From JAGNEJ01 sp043757865 (GTDB taxonomy: Bacteria > Verrucomicrobiota > Verrucomicrobiia > Verrucomicrobiales > V1-33), in contig JAYVOP010000263.1 of NCBI GenBank assembly GCA_043757865.1, forward strand, positions 1 through 17,573: a stretch of DNA of 17,573 bases, written 5' to 3'. This document shows, in pieces, positions 1 to 9,000 of the stretch (position 1 is the stretch's first letter; the number at the start of each line of letters is the position of its first letter). The notes under the pieces were generated by a model. The model made no database searches. It had not been told where the DNA came from and was given only the letters and a program-made list of their open reading frames with translations. The translations under genes were made by a program, and so were the position numbers.

Positions 1-3000
1 TGGGCGCGGGAGATGGCACGCTGGACGTGACTAGCCAGTCCATCCACGGAGCGGGCCTAGCGCTGACGCAGGCGAATTCCATTACAGGCGCTGCGAGCAC
101 GACCCTGACGAAGACGGGCGAGGGCCAGTTGCTGATTTTAAATGCGCTGGATGGCACCACCACGGGCTTTGCGGGCACGCTGAATATTGGCGCGAATAGT
201 GGGTTTGTGAACATCCTCGCAGGCGGCTATGTGCGTGGCTTGAAGGCCGTGAATGTGAACTCTGGCTCCATTTTCCAGGTGGATAATAACACAAATATGG
301 GCCAGCCCCGGCAGTTCGTATTCAACCCTACGGTCAATGGCACGGATGGGGATAAGATCGGCAACACCATCGCCATAAATCTCCAAGGTGGCACGCTCCA
401 AGTGCAGGGGCGGAACGTGGCGTTCGGCGTGGGGACGGGAAATTATGAGAAGTTAGGCACGGTGAATTTGACCAACGGGCAGAACATTGTGAATGCCGTC
501 AGCGCAGGCTTGGGAGGTGGAGAAATTGCCATCACCACGCTGGCGCGGCCCGTGGGTGGCGGCACCGTGCGCTTTAACTCTAGCGTGGCCACGCTGGGCA
601 CTGCGGGCTCGGCGGGGCGTATCGTGCTGACGAATGTGGATACCACAGGCACGCCTGCGGCGGTCACGGTGGGCGGGCTGTTAGGTGGTTGGGCCACGAT
701 CAATGGCGTGGACTTTGTTTCCCATGTGGCGCAGTCCGCAGCAGGCGCAGCGGGCGGCATCGTGGCTTACGGTTCCACCGTGGTGGGCGTTACGCCGCCC
801 GCCTACACATTGCCTGTCACTGGTGGCACGCCTGCGGCAGCGCTATTTACCACAGGCACGGTGGGCAATGCAGCGGCAGTCAGCACGGTGTTAGGCGCGG
901 CGGGGGCGGGACAGAATTGGACGATTGGCGCTTTGAAAATGAGCAACGCCGCAGCTAGCACGTTGACCTTTGCAGGCACCACGGGCACGGCAGATACGAT
1001 CTATTTAGAGAGCGGCGGCTTGCTCACGGATGGGCTGGCGTTCACGCGGACCATTGGTGCTACCACCAGTGCCTTCACGCGCGGCAGGCTGACGGCTGGT
1101 CTCACGACGGCTACCACAGCTCAAGAATTATTTCTCCATAACAACAGTGCTAGCGCGTTAGTGATCCACTCCGTGATCTTGGATAATCCCAACAACGCGG
1201 CGGCTACAGTCAAGGTGGTGAAGGACTTGGACGGACTGGTGCAGTTGTCAGGGACGAACACTTATACGGGCGGCACTTCCGTGCTCAAAGGCACGTTGGA
1301 GGCTCAGTCCGCGTCATCCCTGGGGGCGGGTGCGGTAAATGTGCGCAATGCACGGCTGTCGCTCAACGTGGCTGGCACGACCACTAGCACCACGGGCATC
1401 AATGTTTCCGACCAAGGGGAAATCTTGCTGAATAGCACCACGGGCATCTTCACTAGCACGGGAGATCGTTTCAATGTAGCCGCTGGTAGCATTCTCATTG
1501 GCCCGGCGGCTAGCAATGCGGGCCAAGGCCTAAACAGCCTCACGCGCGTCGCCTCACTTAGCGCTGGCGGACAGATTGTGCTAGCAACGGATGCCATCGT
1601 CAGTCACCAAAATTTCCCGAACAGCGATCAAGTGGGCATCGGCAATAACACGATCAAGAGCTTGGGGACGAATGCGGATCTCTACTATGGCCTCAGCGGC
1701 ACGAATGCCAGTGCGCTAAGTTCCCTCACGGTAGGCAGCGGCACCGCCTGGAAGGGCATCAGCACGGACCGGACTGCACGCGCGTGGCAGCAAGGGACCA
1801 TCGTGGCGAACAGTGATTTCTGGCTCCAGGGGTCCATAAATAATGGGACGAATGTGGCGCTGACGCTTGGTGGCGATGGCGTGGCAGGCACTTACAACAT
1901 CGTCAACAATGCCAGCAAGGCGATCACTGCGTTTGTCACGGGCCAAGTCTCCCTAACTGAGGACAGCGTGCTCACGATGCCCAGTAATCTGACGTTCGTG
2001 GTCACGCCGGGAGCGCTTTTACAGCCGAACCGCACCAACAGTTTTGGCTCGGGTGCGAACGTGGCTAGTGTCATCGTGCAAGCAGGCGCCACGATGGACC
2101 CAGGGAACTATGTGGCCATTGGATCGGCGGCTAATCAAGACACTGCTATTTACCAAAATTTACCCTATCCGATTCCCAGCCCGTTGAATGGCAATGTGAG
2201 CGTGGAGGCGGGCGGGAGGCTCGTTATTAATGATGCTAGTGGGATTGGCTCATCCTCTGCGGTGAGCACCATTCGCACGAACGGGATTTTGGATCTAGGC
2301 ACGGCCAATGCGTTTTATGGTCGGGGAAATTATGCGCTGAATTTAGCCAATCCCGTGGACACCACGGGCACCATCAATGCCGGGCAGTTTGCTTATGAAG
2401 CAGGCGCAGTGGTGCGGGTCTCGGCGGATAATGTTTATAAATTATCGTCGTTCGTGGCAGGCGAGACCAATGGCGAGAAGGTCGTTTACGAGTTGTATAA
2501 CGCTGGCCGGACGTTGACGAATCAGACGAATCCATTTCTCAAACCTGTGTTAGGAACGCCGACGATTGCCCCGGAAAATATCCGCATTGCTAACGGCGGC
2601 ATGATTACGAATGACGAAGCGGATCGCACGCTGGGGCAAGGACGGGGCAAGATTATCCTGGGCGATGGCGCAATCTTGGCGGGCACCACGCAGACATTTA
2701 TGAACATGACGGACAACGTGGAGGTGGAAGCAGGAGCCACGATTTCCATTGGCACGCCTCGTTGGGTGGAGGGGATGCCGAAGCTAGGTGGGGTGAATTT
2801 TACGGGGGCAAATAGCAATGTGATGCCTGCAAATTCTACGATGGTGGTGCAAGACGGAGCGACGTTAGTGTTTGGCGCGGTCAATGTGTTTTCCGACAAT
2901 GCCAGCCTGCAGTTGCCTACAGCGGTGACGAACTTTGCCATGACCGGAGCCGCCGGGAATCAGCCAGGGAACGGCAGCACGCTGTTGCTGAATGTGACTA

Positions 3001-6000
3001 ACACGGCGGAAATAGCGGGCAGTGTGACGGGCAATGGAGCGGTGATAGCGGGTGCTGCTGGCGAGTTCCTGGGGCTGGGCAATGGCGTGGCGGACTACAA
3101 GACGGGGATCGTCTTTAAGAGTGCCAATGCGCAGCAGGCTAACTTGTATAAAGTGGGCACTAGCAAGGTGACGATGACCGGCGTGAGTGATGCTACAGGC
3201 GTGCAGTTGGTGGGCGCAGGCGAGTTAATCTATAGCGGCACGGGCAGGGCGGCGTATGCCGATAACCGCGTGGCTAAGAGCGGGAAATTGACATTAGATA
3301 ACAGCGGCACGGCGCTGAGTGATCGCCTGGGAGGCAGCACCAAGAACCTTTCCGCCATGGGCGGCACGGTGGAAATCATTGGCCATGCGACGACGCCTGT
3401 GACGGAGAATATCAACAATCTGGCTAACAGTGCGGCCAGCACTGGGCCATTCACGGGGGCGGCAGGATACAGTGTGCTAAAGATCACTCCAGGCGCGGCC
3501 AAGACGTCCTTGAACGTGACGGCATTTGAAAATTTCCAGTCGGCAGGCACCGGCTTGCAGCGCAGTGCCACCTGGGTGCTGACGGCTCCGTCGTTAGGAA
3601 ATACGCCCGGCACGTATGCTAGCACGGGCATTTACACGATCAATCCTAGCAACACCACGAACGGGTTGATCCAAGTGCAGACGCCGAATTTCGGCAGTCA
3701 GGGCGCGTTCGGGATAGGAGCGGCGGCCATCGCTGGGCAGTCCGGGAGCAGTGTGGCGCCAACATTGCCCGGCGTGTTAGGCGATGCCACGGGCGCGGGG
3801 GCCACGGGCTTTGTGACGGAGGACACGGTGAGCTTTGCGGGTCTGACGACGGTGAATTTAGCCACCACGATTACGCTGCCCGCAGGCGGCGGAGCCAAGG
3901 TGCGCGTAGGGATGCCCCTGAATGGTCCGGGCGTGGCGGCGGCTACTTTTGCCACAGCGATTGCGGGGGATCTGGTGACGCTGAATAACGCCATCGGCAC
4001 GGGCGCGGTGGGCAATGTGAACTTCATCGATTCCATGCGCTTGCTGGCCAGCAGTGAATATGCCGCAACTCCGCTGAGCACAGCTAACACGAATCTAAAT
4101 GTGAAACTGAGCAGCGCCACAGCCACGGTGGTGGGCGACTCGCGGGTGGCCACGCTGTCGTTTGCAGGCAATAGCACGCTGAACATCAATGGCACGCTGC
4201 CGCTGGCGAGCACGCCCAGCCGCTTCCATTTAAATTCTGCGGGAGTCTTCGTCCAGGCTGGGGCCACGGCCACGATCAATGGTGCGGGGCCCACGAATTT
4301 CTTCCAAGCCAACGGAGGTGCTAGCATGTATCTGCACACGCAGGGGACGCTGAATCTGAATGCCACAGCCTACACGGACAACGCCATCGTGAAGACGGGC
4401 ACGGGCACGTTGAACGTGGGTGCAGGGGCGTTCGGCGTGTTTCGCGGATCGGTGCAGATTGATGATGGCATCGTGAATCTGGGCTCAAATAACAGTTTTT
4501 CCAGCATCCGCCAACTGGGCACGTTTACCACCAGCGAGAACCTCTATTTAAATGGCGGCACGTTGAATCTGAATGGCAATAGCCAAATGGTGAACTCGCT
4601 GACGAACAATAATTTACTGCCCGGAAATGGTGGCACGGTCACCAGTAGCTCGCCAGCAATCTTGACGGTGCAAGGCGCGGGGCAGTTCTCCGGCAGCATT
4701 GGCGGCAGTATTTCACTGGATAAGGTGAACAACAATACGCTGCTGCTAACCAGTGCGAGCGGCTACTCTGGCAACACTGCGATTCGCGCGGGTACGTTGC
4801 AGTTACGGGATCTGGGTGCGCTGACGAACACCAGCAGCGTGGATCTTTACTCTGGGGCGGCGTTGACGTTGGATAACAGCTATTTAAGCAACGTGGCCAA
4901 TCGCATTCCAGCTACCACGCCGATCAATTCTAAGGGCGGCACGATCAATCTGGTAGGCGCAGCGGGGCAGGCGGTGAGTCAGACGTTTAACAATGTTAAC
5001 TTGCTGGCAGGGCGTTTGGATTTTGGGAATACTTCCGGCGGCGGAGGCAGTATCAATGTGAGTATGGACAATCTCACGCGCGCGGCGGGCACGGGCAGCA
5101 CGCTGACGGTGAACACCACGTTTGGCTTCCTCGGCACCGCGGGCAGCACCACGGATGCGTTCCATTACATGATCAATAACACCACGCTGAACGGTGGCGC
5201 AACGACTGCGCTGACGCTGAATGATGGCCTGGTGGGTGGCTGGGCGGTGGCCAACGGCAGTGATTTCCTAACCTACAGTGCAACCACTGGCCTGGGCGCG
5301 TTAGGCAACACGGGCGATGGCTATGCGGCCTACGGCAGCACGGATGTGACCACGGCCACGGCTACACAAAACGTCAACGACGGCACGGCTAGGACGTTGG
5401 CGACTAGCAAGACGATCAACTCTTGGCGCATGGCTCCTGGCGCTGCCATCGTGAACACCTATAACCAAGGCGTGCAGCTCACGGTGGATACGGGCGGGCT
5501 GCTGAGCAATGCGGCCCAAACCATTTCCCATAACCCTGCGTTGAATAGCACAGGGCAGTCGATCACCTCGAATTCGGGCGAACTGGATTACTGGGTGAAT
5601 CAGAATACCAATGGCGTGAATATCCCCATCGTGGGCAGTATTGATCTGGTGAAGAGTGGTGCGGGGACGTTGAATCTGAATCCCTCGCTGCTCTATAATA
5701 ATGGCGCTAGTAACACGGTGAATGGCACGACCACGGCCACCCTAACGAGCACCACAGGCTTGGCGCTGGGGATGCCTGTGAGTGGCACAGGCATCACGGG
5801 GGGGACGACGATCACAGGCATTTCTCCGACGACGATCACCCTTTCCCAAACGGCAACCGCCACGGGCGCGAACACGCTGAGTTTCCCGCAGAGCAATGGT
5901 TACACGGGCAAGACGTTTGTGAATAGCGGGGTACTGACGGGCAATCTGCCCAGCGCAGATGGCGTCAACTATGTGAGCGTGCCGGGGGATCTAGTGATCG

Positions 6001-9000
6001 CTAGTGCGCGCTATGAAAATCTCTTGGCCAACAATTTAAAGAAGACTGCGAATGTGCTCATCACGGGCAGTGGTCGGTTGGATTTAACGGCTGCGGATAA
6101 CACCACGGAGACGATCAATTCCGTGACCTTTGCGGATGCCTCTGGCGCGGGCACCACGATGAATCTGGATCGGCAAACGCAGCGGCTTACGAGCACGCTG
6201 AACTTGGCGGCAGCAGTGCCCGTGACGGTCAATAACACGAATCCGAACACGGTGCCATTGGTCGGTGGCTTTTTGGGGAATTTAGGTTTCACGCCTGCGA
6301 GTGGCACCAGCACGTTGCTGGTGAATGCACCCACGCCCACGGGAATCAATAGTGGAGGCGGATTGAATGCAATGGGCCTGCGGATCAGTGCGGCCATCAG
6401 CACGGTGCCCAGCGTGGCGGAAGGTGGGCTGGTGAAATCTGGCACCGGCATCCTGGGGCTGGGGCCGGACCAAACGGTGGCCAATGCGGTGAACACTCTA
6501 ACGGTGGGATCAAACCTCATTACCACTAGCACCACCACTGGCCTAGCGGTGGGAATGCCGCTGACGGGCACGGGGCTGCCCGTGGGTTCCATCATTACCG
6601 CCATCGTGCCTAACACCAGCATCACGGTTTCACAGAACATCACCACGGCGGGCACTAACGTGGCACTAACGGCGGGGATGTTTAACTTTAATCAGACAGC
6701 TCTGACGTATGATGGCACCACGGGATCGCTGGTGGATGCGCTCAATATTTCGCAAGGCGTAGTGCGCGCGGATAACAATCAAGCGCTGGGCACCAACTCG
6801 GCTAACACCACGGTGCAAAACGGCGGCGTGCTGCTGGCCAATGGCACCACCGCCTTGCTGGGCAGCATTAAATTAAAATCCGGCAGCACGTTAGGCGTGA
6901 CCATCGCCAGCGCGACGCTGGGCGTGGCCAGCAATGTGGTGACGAATCAATCCGTGTTGAATGTGCCCAGTGGAGACGTGACGATTTCCGCCACCGACTA
7001 TTTCCTACAAGGCACGAACGCTGGGAATCTGGTGGTGAATAGCAGGCTGACAGGCGCAGGGAATATCGCCATCAATGGCCCGCAACTCACCAGCACCATC
7101 GGCACGGTCACGCTGGCGAATCCCTTTACCAACGGGGCTGGCGCTTCTGACCACAACGGAACGATCCGCGTGAACACCAACGCACAGTTGCTCAATAGCC
7201 CTAATAAATTGGCCAATGTGGGGGCCACGGGCAGTGCGTTAGGCGCAGCGACGATTGAGCTGAATGGTGGTCGGCTGGGCTTGCGGGATGATGGCAATGC
7301 GACGGCCAATGCCACGAATCTGGTGCTGCCGAGCTATGGCAATAAGGTCAACCTGACGGCGGATTCGTTGATCGATGCCAACCGCGCCAATGGCACGAGT
7401 AGTGGAAATACGATAGGGCTAGGCACGCTAACGATCCCCAGCGGCACGAAGGTGCTGGCCACCGATTTCAGCTCCAACGGCACGTTCACCAACATTGCCA
7501 ATGCCTACCAGATTGGTTTCGATAGCATTGATGGTGCGGGCACGTTAGTGAAGGGCGGGAGTCAGATCATTAACCTTAATAACTACGAGCCGACGTTCTC
7601 TGGAAATATCACCGTGGCTGGTCCCATGGGCATGACGGTGGCGCATTCCGGGGGACTGGTGCTGAACAACGCGACGAGCAATCCGCTGAATGATTTCAAG
7701 GTCAATGGCGTGCATACGTTTACGACGGGGAAGAGTTATGTGGTGGGCAATGTGTTGGAAGTCGGCAGCAATGTGGGCACGGTGGTCAATGGTCTGAATG
7801 GCGTGACCAGTGGCGCGACGACGGGCTATCTGGCGGTGCAAGACACGGCGTTTGTGAGCGCGGACACGCTGCGGAATAATGGTCAGGTGGGGAGCATGAC
7901 GGGTGCGGCTACGATCACGGCTAACGCGATTGTGGGGAAAGGCGTTTATTTAACGAGCGGGCAGGCGTTGACGCTGCAAGGCGGGTTGGCGGACGATGGA
8001 GCCAGCACCACGCGGCTGAAAGTAGCGGGCGATAACATCGTGACGTTGACAGCGGCTAGCAGTTTCAATACGGGCGGAGCAGAGGTGCAGAGCGGGGTGC
8101 TGAAGGTGGCTCCGAGCATCAATGCCACGAATCCGCTGGGCACAGGCGCGACTCCGATCCGCGTGTTAGGCGTGATTGCCACCACAGCGGCAGGCACCAC
8201 GCAGCCAGTGGCCGCGTTGAGTGCGGAACTGCGCTTTGATTCTGGCACTAGCACCATTTCCCAAGCGGGCAATATTACCAATAGCGGCCTCGTGCATGTG
8301 ACCACGGGCAGCACGGCCATCAGCGGCACGATCAACGGGCCGGGCACTACGAGCTATGTGCCGGGCTTGCTGGAAGGCCGCATCACGGGCACCGCTAACA
8401 CGGGCGGTGGGGCGGCGGATTTCACCGTGACGCGCGGGGCCAATCCAGGGAACTTCGGCATCCGCAGCGAGCCTCGGATGGGCGCGCAGAACCTCGTAAC
8501 GAACAATCCGATTACCGGCTGGGGCGACAACGAGACGTGGATTTACAATGGGCAGTTCTTTGATGCCGACGGGAAATTTACTTTCGCGGAGAACATCGAC
8601 GATGTGGCGTTCGTGGCCATTGATGGCGTAATTCGCATGAATAATGGCGCTTCCAGTCAAGTGACGAACACGGCCCTAGCCGTCGGCCAAACAGGCACCA
8701 CCAGCAACGGAGCCGCTGCCAATACCGGCACGCCGACGGACACCTTCGGCATGGGGCCTAACAGCGATGGCTGGCACAACCTCGAGATCCGTTTCCGCAA
8801 TGGCACGGGTGGCGCAGGCCCTACGGTGGCCAATGGATTCTTTGCTAACTACGGCTTCGGCCTCAACGTCAACGGAGCCACCGCGCTGGATGGCACGCAG
8901 TATTTGCGCGCGATTGATCCGGGCGATGGCAGTCTCTTCCGCACACCGATTACGGACAAGGGCAACGTCACGATTGAGGGCGGAGCGACGCTGAGCGCAG

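Noticed and set aside
27..29. GTG at 27 as the start of the giant gene
   Set aside because: The same frame is open to base 1 with residues of the same composition, and no signal peptide follows the GTG. The gene runs in from outside the window.
3698..4366. 222-codon minus-strand open frame under the giant gene
   Set aside because: Composition (Val, Ala, Pro, Thr) is the mirror of the repeat codons; no domain or signal, and the + strand frame is clearly coding.
6011..6655. 214-codon minus-strand open frame under the giant gene
   Set aside because: Same reason: it is a shadow produced by GC-rich repeat codons on the other strand.
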